From: Leptobrachium leishanense
Lineage: Eukaryota; Chordata; Amphibia; Anura; Megophryidae
Length of the DNA stretch: 64,000 bases
Direction: 5' to 3'
Assembly (NCBI GenBank): GCA_009667805.1
Contig: CM019067.1
Location: forward strand, 160,103,049-160,167,048
Shown here: in pieces, positions 1 through 11,209 of the stretch
How positions within the stretch are numbered: position 1 is the first letter of the stretch
How the letters are laid out: each line of letters opens with the position of its first letter
The notes under the pieces: model-generated
The model's input: the letters and a program-made list of their open reading frames with translations, nothing else
Databases searched by the model: none
What the model was told of the DNA's origin: nothing
Program-made: the position numbers and the translations under genes

Positions 1-632
1 TACCACTGATGTCCATCTTGAAAATGTACCATTTATGACCACTCTCTGTACCCTATCTTTTATCCAGTTTTCTATCCAAGAACAAGTATTTTCATCTAGA
101 CCAATTTTTCTTAATTTAAATAGTAACCTTTTGTGTGGAACTGTGTTGAAAGCTTTGGCAAAATCCAAGTAAATCACATCCACTGCGACCCCCTGATCTA
201 TACTTCTACTTACTTCCTCATAGAACGTAATTAGGTTAGTCTGACATGATCTGTGTTTCATGAAACCATACTGATTTTTCCAATTACATTATACCTCCCA
301 ATAAATTCCTGAATATTATCCCTTAGTAACCCCTCAAATACATTCCCAGCCACAGATGTTAAGCTCACAGGTCTATAATTCCCAGGCACAAATTTTTTAC
401 TTTTCTTAAATATAGGGACCACGTCAACTTTTCTCCAATCCTCTGGTACGATTCCTGAAAGAAATGAATCTTGAAAGATTATGAACAGAGGTTTACATAT
501 TTCAACACATAGCTCCCTCAGTACACGCGGGTGAATTCCATCTGGCCCTCGGGCTTTATTCACATTCACATTGTTAAATTGCAGCAAAACCTTGTCCACT
601 CCTGAGTCAACAAGTCACTTTGTATTAGTAAG
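1..632 (-). mobile_element. CR1-like LINE, reverse transcriptase part (3' portion, runs off the window)
   Basis: Minus-strand translation reads as the N-terminal half of a CR1-clade LINE reverse transcriptase: KARGPDGIHPRVLREL, then PEDWRKVDVVPIFKK and NYRPVSLTSVAGNVFE (599 down to about 290). After a frameshift near 275-285 it continues with YGFMKHRSCQTNLITFYEE and IYLDFAKAFNTVPHK, which carries the first catalytic Asp. The second catalytic box (YADD type) would lie left of the window. The protein copies LINE RNA into DNA by target-primed reverse transcription. The element is not complete here: positions 625-632 (TTAGTAAG) mark where a 9.3 kb hAT element cut it, and the upstream part resumes at 9932. 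The frameshift means it is a dead copy. CR1 rather than L2 is inferred from the wording of the motifs. Confidence 0.8.
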
Positions 633-1999
633 TAGGGATGAGCCGAACACCCCCGAGTTCGGTTCGCATTCGAACTCGAACTTTCCAAATGTTCGAACTC
701 GAACTCCAAACTCAATACAAGTCAATGGGGCTGAAAATTCGATTTTTAGAGTGCCCTCCAAGAGGGCATATATGCTAGATATTTGCCATAAAATGTGTAT
801 GGGGGTCCAGGTAGTGCCCTGGGGGACAGGAAACAAGGACAAAAAGTTAAAAAAAAGTTTTTTAAGGGACAGTGAGGTTTCCATGAAATAAGGGTTAAAA
901 ATAAAAACGAAAAATTCCTTCAAATATTGTGCCTAGGAGGTCCCCATAACCTGCCCGTGAAGTGGCGGATTTCTAGGATGTATAGAAGCATTTAAAAACA
1001 AAAAAATGACATTTAAAATGACGGTAAATGCTTTTCCTTTAATCTAATCATAAACAACTGCTTGGGGCGGCAGCCTGTATGAAAAGACATTTTAGGACGC
1101 GTAGAAAAAGTTTAGTGATTTTTTGGGCTAAATTATTGTGAAACTTATGCAGGCTTTGGATGAAAGTAACAATAGGTACTTTAAGGCTGGGGTCAGACTA
1201 GCGCACTTTTAACGTGCGTTTAGGCGCACTTTATCACGACCGCACTAGCAGCAAATGAGGCGCAATGACGGCCAATATACGAAGTATGGCCGCACGAAAG
1301 TCCGGCCGCGCAACGCAAGTGGAAAATTAACGCATTTTTTCGAGAACGCTGAACCGCTAGTACTGACGTACAGAGTGCGCTGCGTCCGCATAGCGGCGTG
1401 TGTGCGTGATTAGGAGACGTCAGACGCTGCTTATGTCCGGCCAACATAACGTCCAGACTAGGGATGAGCCGAACACTCCCCGAGTTCGGTTCGAGCCCGA
1501 ACCCGAACTTCCCATTTGTTTGGGACCGAACCCGAACTCGAACCCCATGCAAGTCAATGGGGCTGAAAATTCGGTTTTTAGAGTGCCCTCCAAGAGGACA
1601 TATATGCTACATATTTGCCATAAAAGGTGTATGGGGGTCCGGGTAGTGCCCTGGGGGACAGGAAACAAGGACAAAAAGTCAATGGGGCTGAAAATTCGAT
1701 TTTTAGAGTGCCCTCCAAGAGGGCATATATGCTAGATATTTGCCATAAAATGTGTATGGGGGTCCAGGTAGTGCCCTGGGGGACAGGAAACAAGGACAAA
1801 AAGTTAAAAAAAAGTTTTTAAAGGGACAGTGAGTTTTCCATGAAATAAGGGTTAAAAATAAAAACCAAAAATTCCTTCAAATATCTGTGCCTAGGAGGTC
1901 CCCATAACCTGCCTGTGAAGTGGCGGATTTCTAGGATGTATAGAAACACTTAAAAAACAAAAAATGATGTTTCATATGACGGTAAATGCTTTTCCTTTA

Positions 2000-2427
2000 G
2001 GCTAGGGACAGATGAGCGCATTTTCTGCGGCCACCGTCAAAATGTACGTCGATGCGTGCGCACGCATTTTGTCACGGAATACGCTTAAGTGGTCAGACGA
2101 CCACAGTCGCACAGTCGCAGGTACTCACCAACGCAATTCTAGGGAAATCCGGCTTTGAGCGTTATGTAGGCCGCACACTAGCAGCGTCTGACGTCTCCTA
2201 ATCACGCACACACGCCTGCCATGCGGCCGCAGCGCACTCTGTACGTCTGTAGCAGCGGTTTCACGTTCTGAGAAAAATGCGTTCATTTGCCGGTTGCGTG
2301 GTGTCGGCGCACTTTTGTACGCACGTACTGCGTATATTGGCCGTCATTGGCCGTTATGTGCTGCTACTGCCGCCGTGATTTAGTGCGCCTGCACGCGCGT
2401 TCCGACTGCCCCACTCTGACCCTAGCC
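2000..2427. mobile_element. PIF/Harbinger-type MITE (428 bp)
   Basis: Begins GGCTAGGGACAG, ends TGACCCTAGCC, flanked by TTA (1997-1999, 2428-2430). hAT copy A keeps the empty site (CCTTTAATCTAATC near 1040), so the insertion happened in copy B after the two copies separated. No ORF of interest. Confidence 0.8.
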
Positions 2428-2589
2428 TTAATCTATCCACAAACAACTGCTTGGGGCGGCAGCCTGTATGAAAAGACATTTTAGGACGCGCAGAAAAAGT
2501 TTAGTGATTTTTTTGGCTAAATTATTGTGAAACTTATGCAGGCTTTGGATGAAAGTAACAATAGGTGCTTTAAAATTGGGCTTTTAGCG

Positions 2590-3290
2590 TCGACAACAGT
2601 GCCATCACACCATAACCCCTCTGAGGATATGAATCTGATACAGGCGTCAGTGGCAGTGCACGCAGATATTGTGCCTTCAGTGCCAGGCCTGCAAGTACTA
2701 TCATACAGTAACCCCTCTGTGGTATTGTGGAAGAATGCAGGGGTGGACCATGAGGTCCTATATTAAAAGATATGCATCTGGTTAAGGCGTCAGTGCACCC
2801 AGATATTCTGCCTTTGGTGCAAGACTGCCAGGGCAGCAAGTATCATCATACAGTAACCCCTCTGTGGTATGGTGGAAGAGTGCAGGGGTGGACCATGTGG
2901 TCCTATATTGAAAAGTTTTTGATCTGGTAATGGGCGTCAGTGCACCCAGATATTGTGCCGTTAATAACAGGCCAGCAAGTATCATCATACAGTAACCACT
3001 CTGTGGTATTGTGGAAGAATGCAGGGGTGGACCATGTGATCCTATATTGAATTTTTTTTTATCTGGTGGTAATGGGCGTCAGTGCACCCAGATATTGTGC
3101 CTTTAATGCCAGTCCAGCAAGTATCATCATACAGGAACCCCTCTGTGGTATTGTGGAAGAGTGCAGGGTTGGACCCTGCGGTTCAAAAAAATAAAATGAT
3201 ATAAATCTGGCACAGGCGTCAGTGCAGCCAAATATTGTGCCTTTCATGGCAGCAAGTGCCTTCACACCGTAAACCTTTTGTGGTATTGTG
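2590..3290. repeat. Tandem repeat, about 140-bp unit, 5 copies, 3' subterminal region of hAT copy B
   Basis: The phrase CTGTGGTATTGTGGAAGA recurs at about 2716, 2861, 3001, 3141 and 3271, each followed by GTGCAGGGGTGGACC and a variant of GGCGTCAGTGCACCC. Spacing is 130-145 bp. The same unit is present in hAT copy A at 7739-8050, so the array belongs to the family and is not a local expansion. Confidence 0.85.
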
Positions 3291-3341
3291 GAAGAGTTCA
3301 GTGCTGGAGGTTTTGTGAATGCAGAAGAGGACATCCCCTAT

Positions 3342-6054
3342 CTATTCCATTACTTCAGCATCAGGGGATTGATAGCTGATGATCCAGGACTGATTCATTT
3401 TTATAAATGTCAGCCGGTCTACAGAGTCGGTGGACAGACGCACTCTTTTGTCTGTGACAAAACCTCCAACGGCACTGAACGTCCTTTCGGAAAGCACGCT
3501 AGATGAAGGGCAACCTAGTAGCTGCATAGCATATTGGCTAAGTTCTGGCCAGTGATCCAATCTCAACACCCAGTAAGCCAGTGGATCATCTGCTGGAAAG
3601 GTATCCAGGTCTGCCCTTGCCCCTAGGTAGTCCTGCACCATATGGTGAAGACGCTGGCAGTGGGTGCCTACATTTGACGTCCTTGGGCATCGTGGACTAA
3701 AAAAAATTAAAAAAGCATCACTCAAGCGGCCCTGGCCTTCACCGCTATTCCTCTGATCACCCGCAGCCTCAGAAGCACGTGTGTCAGCACATGGTAATCT
3801 ACCAGTGCCTGGAAAGGTGTAACACAAGTGTCGCTTTAGAGCGTCCTCAAGTTTTTTCATCCTGTGCTCCCTCTGTGCGGGCAGGATGAGCTCTGCAACT
3901 TTCCCCTTGTATCGTGGATCAAGAAGGGTTGCCAACTAGTAATGATCCCTCTCCTTGATAGCACGAATCCTGGGGTCCTTTAGCAGGCTTTGCATCATTA
4001 GGGAGCCCATGCAGCGTAGGTTGGAGGTGGCATTAGCTTCCGAGTCTTCCTGGTCAATGAGGATGACCGTATCGTGCACTTCCTCCTCCCAGCCACGCAC
4101 AAGCCCTTCTGTTTCTGGGCACACAAAACCCTCCCTTGAGGAATCCCCACCTTCAATGCCCCCACTACTTAAATAGTCCTCCTCCTCCTCCTGTCTGATC
4201 TAAGTAGGACCCGCTGGAATGCTGTCTGCGGAAAGACTGGGGCCTTGAGAGCTAGGGAAGGCCTCCTCTTCCTCCCGCTGCTCTGCCTCTAGAGCCACAT
4301 CTATAATTCCCCGCAGAGTGTGCTCCAGCAGGAACACTAAAGGAATTGTGTCACTGATGCATGCACTGTCCCTGCTCACCATCCTCGTTGCCTCCTCAAA
4401 TGGTGACAGTACAGTGCATGCATCCTTGATCATCAGCCACTGCGGGGGAAAAAAACCAAGTTGACCTGAACCTGTCCTTGTGCCATACTCACACAGGTAC
4501 TCATTGATGGCCCTCTGCTGCTTGTGCAGACGCTGCAGCATTGCTAATGTCGAGTTCCACCTGGTGGGCATGTCACAGATCAGACGGTTTGTGGGAAGGT
4601 GGAATTCTCTTTGAATTTCTGCCTGGCGAACGCTTGCTGGGAATGACCGTCTGAAGTGGCTGCAGACTTTTCTGGCCTGGATGAGAAGCTCTGGCAGCCC
4701 TGGGTACTTGGTTAGGAAACGTAGTACCACCAGATTTAGGACGTGTGCTAGGCATGGTACATGCGTCAATTTACCATTGCGTAGGGCGGAGAGAAGGTTG
4801 CTGCCATTATCGCAGACGATCATTCCCAGCTCAAGCTGGCGTGGTGTTAACCATTTCTGCACCTGCCCCTGCAGAGCTGACAAAATTTCTGACCCGGTGT
4901 GGCTCCTGTCCCCTAAACAAACCAGCTCAAGCACAGTATGGCAACTTTTTGCTTGAGCCATTGCGTAGACCCTGTCAGGCGTCGGTTTAACTGCCACTTC
5001 GCCAGAGACAGAGAAGGAGGAGGAGGAGGAGGAAGAGGTGGTGGTGGTGGAGCAGACAGACCTCATACAAGCAGCTTTCTGGAGGCGTGGTGGATGAACA
5101 AGCTCCAGCACAGAGCCCCGTCTTGGATCCATCCCAGCTGCGATCAGAGTTACCCAGTGTGCCGTGAAGGAAATGTAATGACGTGGTACCCAAGTGTCCG
5201 GTGTTTATCCCACGCTTCAGCCTCATCTGACATAGATTACAAATAGCAACGGTGGGGTCTGCTGCACATTTCTTAAAGAACTCCCAGACAGCAGAGTTCC
5301 TGCATGTGTTCTTTGAGACAACAGCGCTCTGCACCGGAGCAGCTCTGACATCTGATGCCTTGGACTGGCTAGTGCTACGGTTGGTCACAGAGGATGTTGT
5401 GCCTCGTGTTTGCTGTGCCTCCTCCTCCTCCTCCCCCTCCTCCTCACTTGATTCCTCAGTTCAATCTGGCACCCAGGTGGAGTCAGTGACCTCATCATCA
5501 ATGTCATCTTCACCCCCTATCTCCTCGTCACTGGAGCCAACTTGGCAGTATGCTGCAGCTGCTGGGGCAACATGAGTGCCAGTTATTTGTGTGTCATCAC
5601 TGGCACCCCCTTCCTCTAGGTTGATTATACTCCCTTGCTCAACCTCAGAGATTGAATCAGAGCACTGTACTTGCTGCGCATCCTCAAGCAGCATGTCACT
5701 CTCATTGTAGTCAAACAATTCAGCTGACTTCTCCGTGTGTGATAGCGAGGCTACGGCAGGAGTAGCTGTGGACATGGAGGCTGCATTAGATGCTTTGGCA
5801 GCTGAGGTGGACTGTAAAGCACTAGAAGCCTGGCTGGCAGAGGATGAGGATGGCCTGGTTAGCCAATCCACCAAGTCCTCTGTATGTTGCTGCTGCTTAA
5901 GACGGCCAGCACCAGTTAGAAAGGACAAGCGTGCCCCTGCAGAGGATGCACCACGTCCACCACGACCAGAGGCACAGCCTCCCGACACAGGGGCTGCTTG
6001 CCCTCTTATCTGTATCTGGGAGCGTCTGCCTGTCCTTTTTGTTCTTTCAGACAT
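3342..6054 (-). pseudogene. hAT transposase (BED zinc finger type), broken
   Basis: A transposase would bind the element's ends and move it by cut and paste in the nucleus. Starting from ATG at 6054 there is a basic N-terminus (MSERTKRTGRRSQ) and an acidic Ser/Glu-rich stretch. A BED zinc finger follows (about 5320-5170: VWEFFKKCAADP, CNLC, then LHFLHG). The RNase H-like core has GSEILSALQ, IVCDNGSNLLSAL (catalytic Asp) and DMPTRWNSTLAML. The C-terminal dimerization region has LLDPRYKGK and SSSVLSERTFSAVGG (catalytic Glu). Lesions: in-frame TGA at 5461-5463, a frameshift between the BED finger and the core (about 5135-5170), TAG at 4200-4202, and TAG between DHY and LATLLDPRY (about 3936). 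The usual first catalytic Asp motif (D.WTS) is not visible. The family assignment is firm and the gene is dead. Confidence 0.9.
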
Positions 6055-6176
6055 GGTGAGTGATATATAGATTATAATATACAGAACTTTGATTCAACTC
6101 TGGTATAAAGATTTAAAGAACTCTGGTATAACTCAGTGAGACACACTGATAGCTGGCAGCCAGTGTCGAGACACAG

Positions 6177-7140
6177 ATCACCTCAATTCACAAATGTTTT
6201 GTAGAAATTAGTGAGCCCCAAAATAATGCGTGGTACTGCTGGTGTGACATGAGACAGATCACCTCAATTCACAAATGTTTTGTAGAAATTAGTGAGCCCC
6301 AAAATAATGCGTGGTACTGGATGTATGATGAGACAAAGATCACCTCAATTCACAAATGTTTTAAAGAAATTAGTGAGCCCCAAAATAATGCGTGGTACTG
6401 GATGTGTGACGAGACACAGATCACCTCAATTCACAAATGTTTTAAAGAAATTAGTGAGCCCCAAAAAAACTTGCTGGCTGTGTGACAAGACACAGAAGAT
6501 CACCTCAATTCACAAATGTTTTAAAGAAATTAGTGAGCCCCAAAATACAGCGTGGTACTGGATGTGTGACGAGACACAGATCACCTCAATTCACAAATGT
6601 TTTGTAGAAATTAGTGAGCCCCAAAATAATGCGTGGTACTGGATGTGTGATGAGACACAGATCACCTCAATTCACAAATGTTTTGTAGAAATTAGTGAGC
6701 CCCGAAATACAGCGTGGTACTGGATGTGTGACAAGAAACAGATCACCTCAATTGACAAATGTTTTGTAGAAATTAGTGAGCCCCAAAATATTGCGTGGTA
6801 CTGTATTTGTGACGAGACACAGATCACCTCAATTCACAAATGTTTTGTAGAAATTAGTGAGCCCCAAAATACTGCGTGGTACTGGATGTGTGACGAGACA
6901 CAGATCACCTCAATTCCCAAATGTTTTGTAGAAATTTGTGACCCCCAAAATACTGCGTGGTACTGGCTGTGTGACAAGACACAGATCACCTCAATTCACA
7001 AATGTTTTAAAGAAATTAGTGAGCCCCAAAAAGATTTGCTGGCACAGTGACAAGACCCAGAAGATCACCTCAATTCACAATTGTTTTAAAGAAAGTTGTA
7101 AACCCCAAAAAAACTTGCTGGCACAGTGACAAGACACACA
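6177..7140. repeat. 81-bp tandem array, about 12 copies, upstream of the hAT transposase
   Basis: Units start ATCACCTCAATTCACAAATG (6177, 6258 and so on to about 7064) and continue GTGAGCCCCAAAAT...GCGTGGTACTGG. The unit is a multiple of three, which creates a long plus-strand reading frame (ITSIHKCF.EISEPQN repeated); I regard that as an artefact. The array lies between the element's right end and the transposase start, where a promoter or transposase-binding region would be expected. Confidence 0.9.
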
Positions 7141-7738
7141 TCACCTAAATTCCCTGATATTTGGTAGAAATGAGACCCCCAGACCCCCCAGTAGCGTGGC
7201 AGACCGGCAGTAACAAGACACAACTATCTCCTTTGAAATCTCCTCTGAAATGCGTGCAGAATCGGCACGTGGGAACGTTATGTAGTGTGCTGCGGGACTT
7301 AACTCTGTGAGCCCATGATTGGGCAAAATTTGCCCAATCAGGACTCTGAGCGGTGATTGACATAGTGTTGAACCAGTCTTGCACCAGACCTGTGGTCAGG
7401 TGCAAGGCTGTAGCCAATTACGAGCTTCAGGCCAGTGGGAAAATGCATTGTGGTCCATTGTGGTCAAACATGCGGCGAACACCCGGAAATGTTCGGTGTT
7501 TGTGATCTACTCGAACAGGCTAAGTTCGGGTCGAACCCCTGAACCGTCCGAACCCGAACAGCTCATCCCTAGTCCAGACACCCAAAGTTTCCTGGTTTGG
7601 ATCTTTAAAAAATCACGCACAAAAATGCGCATCATATGACCGTTAAAGCACTTTCCGTGAAAAAACACCTCAATGCGTTCGGACGCACTTTATGACGTTC
7701 GCTGCGAAAAATGCGATCGTTTGACCCTAGCCTAAAAT

Positions 7739-8050
7739 TGGGCCTTTAGCGTCGGCAACAGTGCCGTCACACAGTAACCCCTCTGAGGATATGAATCTGA
7801 TACAGGCGTCAGTGGCAGTGCACCCAAATATTGTGCCTTTGGTGCCAGGCCAGCAAGTGCCATCATACAGTAACCCCTCTGTGGTATTGTGGAAGAGTGC
7901 AGGGGTGGACCATGCAGTCCTATATTAAAAAGATATGAATCTGGTAAAGGCGTCAGTGCAACCAAATATTGTGCCTTTGGTGCTAGGCATGCAAGTGCCA
8001 TCATACAGTAACCCCTCTGTGGTATTGTGGAAGAGTGCCGTGGTGGACCA
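7739..8050. repeat. 140-bp units of hAT copy A
   Basis: Two and a half copies of the unit described at 2590-3290 (CTGTGGTATTGTGGAAGA near 7881 and 8021). They resume exactly where the Harbinger-type MITE ends, confirming that 1185-7732 is an insertion in copy A. Confidence 0.8.
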
Positions 8051-8056
8051 TGCGGT

Positions 8057-8475
8057 CAGGGCCAGTGCTAGACTATTTTGCGCCCTAGGCAAGACCAGCT
8101 ACTTGCACCCCCCCCCAAAAAAAAAAAAAAACAACACATGAACCTGTTAAATTTCTTTTTATTTAAGAATAAAGTTTGAAAAGCATCAGTAGTAAAGGTA
8201 GAATAAATATGAATAAACTGTATTAAACAATTTTAAATTAACTCTATTAAACAAATTAAAATTAACTGTATTGAACAAATATAAATTAATGAAAAAAAAA
8301 TCACGTAAGTTTCAATTTCAGACACATCAAAATTTCACTTTGCGTGCCTTATCCTTTGCAAATTTTCATCATGCATATATATATATATTGCCCAGGCCAG
8401 CTCACATCATGTGTATATATATTGCCCAGGCCCAGGCCAGCCCACATCATGCGTATATATATATTGCCCAGGCCA
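8057..8475. repeat. Lone hAT-like end and short AT/GC minisatellite
   Basis: At 8057 CAGGGCCAGTGCTAGAC, followed by GCGCCCTAGGCAAG and a C-run, looks like a hAT-type left terminus. I could not find the matching right end, so no boundary is claimed. At 8372-8475 the phrase TTGCCCAGGCC alternates with CACATCATGCGTATATATAT about three times. The rest is AT-rich without a gene. Confidence 0.4.
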
Positions 8476-9080
8476 ATCCCCTGGTGGAGATAGGGGGTTC
8501 ATTTGAACCCCGATATCTCCAGGCAGCTAGGGGGTCATGGAGGGTGTCAATCAAAAAGGCCTGAGCATGGCCTTTCGAATGATACCCAACATGACCAGGT
8601 ATAAAGTAAAAAAAAAAAAAAAAAAAACATGTATTTTTTTGTGTGTTATTTTTATTAATGCAGCAATATTGTTCACATTTCAATTATAATGTGAACGATG
8701 ATGCACTAATGATTTTTTTCTATGGGGTGCGTTTGCTATAAATCACGTAATTCCCCCCACAAAATGTAACAAGTCCCCATTTCTAATTTTTGTACAAGCG
8801 CACCCCATAGAAAACATAACCGCAAACGCTCATGTGCTAAAACGTGAAAAAAAAACACTTTACACACTGCAGATGATTAAAAATTCAATTTTTATTGCAT
8901 TTTTTGTCATAATATACAGGCAGGACATGACGGATACATATAAAAATGATATATTATGAATCTGCGGAGTCTGTCGGAAAGAACGATATCTAATATGTCT
9001 GGGTCATTTTATAAAATGTGGCTTCAAATCGCGTTTAAACATGATGAGCGAAAGCGTTAAAAATGTGCCAAGAGATTGCG
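8475..9080. mobile_element. Fragment of the piggyBac-type MITE family
   Basis: Shares with the full copies at 16123-17334 and 46363-47511 the ordered pieces GGTGGAGATAGGGGGTTCA, GCAATATTGTTCAC, ATGGGGTGCGTTTG, AAGCGCACCCCATA, TATTATGAATCTGC, AAGAACGATAT and CGCGTTTAAACATGATGAGC. It loses similarity after about 9065, before the expected end, and no TTAA pair is visible. From about 9080 to 9380 I recognise nothing. Confidence 0.65.
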
Positions 9081-9931
9081 AGATTACACTCCAAAAATAG
9101 TCCCTGCGGTAGAATAATTATCGGGGATGAAAGGGCCGCATAGGCCGAATATGTAGCTGACTGATATGTGCCCTCAGTATTACGGTTATTCCGAAGATAC
9201 CTCATGGTTTACGACACTTTCATACACTCATGCACATCACGTATCGATACCTGAGACTCAGCCGACGCAGTAATTTAGTTGAATGGTTTGCAATGTAAAT
9301 ATACCACTGTTACCCCTCTCCAGTTTACTACTCCCTTTCCCCAACCGTTTCTGACGCTATGTACATTCTTATCTTGTGTAAATGCAGATACCTTAGATCT
9401 TTATGAAAAGTAATGTCATTGCTTTAATATGTACAACAGCTGAAAAAAAACAATAAAAATTTTATTGCAAGAAAAAAAATTAGCTGTGCACACAGCGGTG
9501 AAATGCAGTATATTAGAAGAAGATTTAGGAGAGAAATTAACACTTTTCAGAAGCACAGGTGTTGTTTGACACATCATGAGACACACCACACCCTCATTGT
9601 ACATACAATGTATCAAATTCATTAGACCAGACTAAAAACACCTGTTTTCGGTGTTTGAAAACACAGGTCATTTAGAGGTGAGAATCTTTGCACTTAGACA
9701 TTATTTTTTAATTCAATATCTAATAAACCGTTGCTTATAATATTCTGCAGTAAAGAGTCTCTTTATTTCTAGATTTTTTTAGTATATTTTAAGCATTTTG
9801 TATACTCTTTTCAAAATTTTTATTTTTTTTGCGCACTCGAACACGCCCAAAAAGTTCAAAGTTCGCGAACTTGCGAACTGCCAAAGTTCGAATCGAACTC
9901 CGAACTGATCGAACCGAACAGTTCATCCCTA

Positions 9932-10695
9932 TTAGTAAGTTTTTATTAATGAATTTCAAGTCTCCTGTTATAGGTTTCTCTTTGATAAATACTGAAAAAA
10001 AAAAATCATTTAAAATTTCTGCCTTATCCTGATCTTCAGTTAACAATACCCTGACTCAGATTTTAGTGAACCTACATTTTTACTCTTGGGTTTTTTAGAA
10101 TTTATGTAAATAAAGAAACTTTTAGGGTTGGTCTTGCTCTCTTTGGCTATTTCTTTTTCATTTTCTAGTTTAGCCCATCTAATCGCATTTTTACATGCTT
10201 TATTGGCTGCCCTATATGCTTTATAGGATGCCTCAGATTTATCAAATTTAAAAGCTTTAAATGTCTTTTTATTTTTCATTTCCTTAGTTACCTTCCTACT
10301 AAGCCACATTGGTTTCAGTCTGTTTCTTTTATATTTATTAACCAGTGGAATATATTGTGACGTGTACTTTTCTAGTGTTAGTTTAAAGATATTCCACTTA
10401 TTCTTAGTGTTTTTCCCATGAAAGTGTTTCTGCCAGTCAATGACATTGAGAGCTTCCTTTATTTTAATAAAGTTGGCCTTTTTAAAATTATATGTTTTAG
10501 CATGCCCCGTATGAATGTGTTTTTTTGAGTTTATTTCAAAAGACACCATATTATGGTCAAAGTTTCCCAACTGTTCCCTTACATTAATATTTGAGATCCA
10601 CATTATTTGTTATAACCAGGTCCAGACAGGTATCCTCTCTAGTTGGTGTTTCTACCAGTTGTGTCATGAAGGTATCATTTAAAAGGTTCAGAAAC
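9932..10695 (-). mobile_element. CR1-like LINE, endonuclease tail and linker (5' portion)
   Basis: Minus-strand translation gives the end of an APE-type endonuclease (LVETPTREDTCLDLVITNN, frameshift near 10605, then LGNFDHNMVSFEI with the DH pair of the active site). It is followed by the basic linker typical of CR1 proteins (ANKACKNAIRWAKLENEKE, SFFIYINSKKPKSKN, then AEILNDFFFSVFI). This lies directly upstream of the RT domain at 599-1 once the hAT insertion 633-9931 is removed, with TTAGTAAG shared at the junction. The element is 5' truncated near 10695. In this clade the endonuclease nicks target DNA to prime reverse transcription. The frameshift and truncation make it a dead copy. Confidence 0.8.
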
Positions 10696-11100
10696 CGGAA
10701 TTAAATTTATTTAATTAAACATACCAGACAGGGAGGACTCTTGTCCTCACTGTAACCTACCATACAGTACCAGTGGTTGAAGGGTCATATCAAAGCAGGT
10801 CACAGGAGGGAAGGTGGGGAAGATTTCAATTTAATGCAATGCACCCACAAATAGTGATCGTGAAATCCTCCGACACAAACCAAAATGATTCATAGAAATG
10901 AAAACCGCTGCAGTACAGTATGGCTTTCATGTTATTCATTGAGATGCCTTTTCAGTGATACATAGTTTGTAGAAATCGAGGCATCACCCAAAATTCAGAC
11001 ATTTTTGGACAAATTGTCCAAAACCAAATACGTATGTTAATCTATATATGTTTTATTACTCTATTAAAATGACAAAAAGAAAACATGCATTGAATTACTG
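10696..11100. other. No recognisable feature
   Basis: AT-rich single-copy-looking sequence between the LINE fragment and the SINE. No ORF, repeat or terminal motif that I can support. Confidence 0.5.
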
Positions 11101-11209
11101 GCTGGATGGAGTAGAGTTAAACTCACTGCCAGTGGCGTAGCGTGGGTTGTCAGCGCCCGGGGCCAGCAAAGAATTGTGCGCCCCCCCCCCAACCTGTGGA
11201 CGTTATCGA

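Larger units (their letters stand above)
1459..7571 (-). mobile_element. hAT element, copy B, transposase-bearing (6.1 kb)
   Basis: TIR TAGGGATGAGCCGAAC at the left and GCTCATCCCTA at the right, flanked by an exact 8-bp duplication GTCCAGAC (1451-1458, 7572-7579). The paralogous Harbinger-type MITE at 47779 has the empty site (CGTCCAGACACCCAAAG in reverse complement). From its 5' side (right): a terminal segment, an 81-bp tandem array (6177-7140), a transposase gene on the minus strand (6054 to 3342), a 140-bp tandem array (2590-3290), and a left terminal segment holding a second Harbinger-type MITE. The order promoter-side array, gene, 3' array suggests the family's master layout. The transposase is disabled, so this copy is autonomous by design but not by sequence. 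Confidence 0.88.
1185..7732. mobile_element. PIF/Harbinger-type MITE (about 427 bp) split by hAT copy B
   Basis: Termini are GGCTGGGGTCAGAC and TGACCCTAGCC with a 3-bp TAA duplication (1182-1184, 7733-7735). Copy B shows the empty site (GCTTTAAAATTGGG near 2570) against the filled site here, which proves the boundaries. Without the inserted hAT the MITE is 274 + 153 bp. The internal sequence is rich in near-palindromic GCGCAC/GTGCGC motifs. No coding capacity. Assignment to PIF/Harbinger rests on the TWA target duplication and GGC ends seen in four copies in this window. Confidence 0.75.
633..9931. mobile_element. hAT element, copy A (TIR TAGGGATGAGCCGAAC), outer copy
   Basis: It starts TAGGGATGAGCCGAAC and ends GTTCATCCCTA, and is flanked by an exact 8-bp duplication TTAGTAAG (625-632 and 9932-9939), the hAT hallmark. 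Removing it rejoins the CR1-like LINE. Its own sequence is non-autonomous: left end 633-1184, an internal stretch with 140-bp repeats 7733-8050, and a right end at about 9380-9931. Both ends are rich in short TTCGAA/CGAACT motifs. The middle is filled by a Harbinger-type MITE (1185-7732), a fragment of a piggyBac-type family (8475-9080) and a lone hAT-like end (8057). The left end is clearly homologous to copy B (1459-2580), so both belong to one family. Confidence 0.85.

Noticed and set aside
6249..7129. 252-codon ORF of repeated ITSIHKCF.EISEPQN
   Set aside because: The 81-bp array is divisible by three and stop-free; antisense side of a transposon's upstream region, no known domain.
6177..7140. 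CRISPR-like array
   Set aside because: No unique spacers between repeats, the unit is contiguous, and the sequence is eukaryotic.
8057..9380. A further complete hAT insertion starting CAGGGCCAGTGCTAGAC
   Set aside because: No matching right terminus or target duplication found, so only the end is noted.
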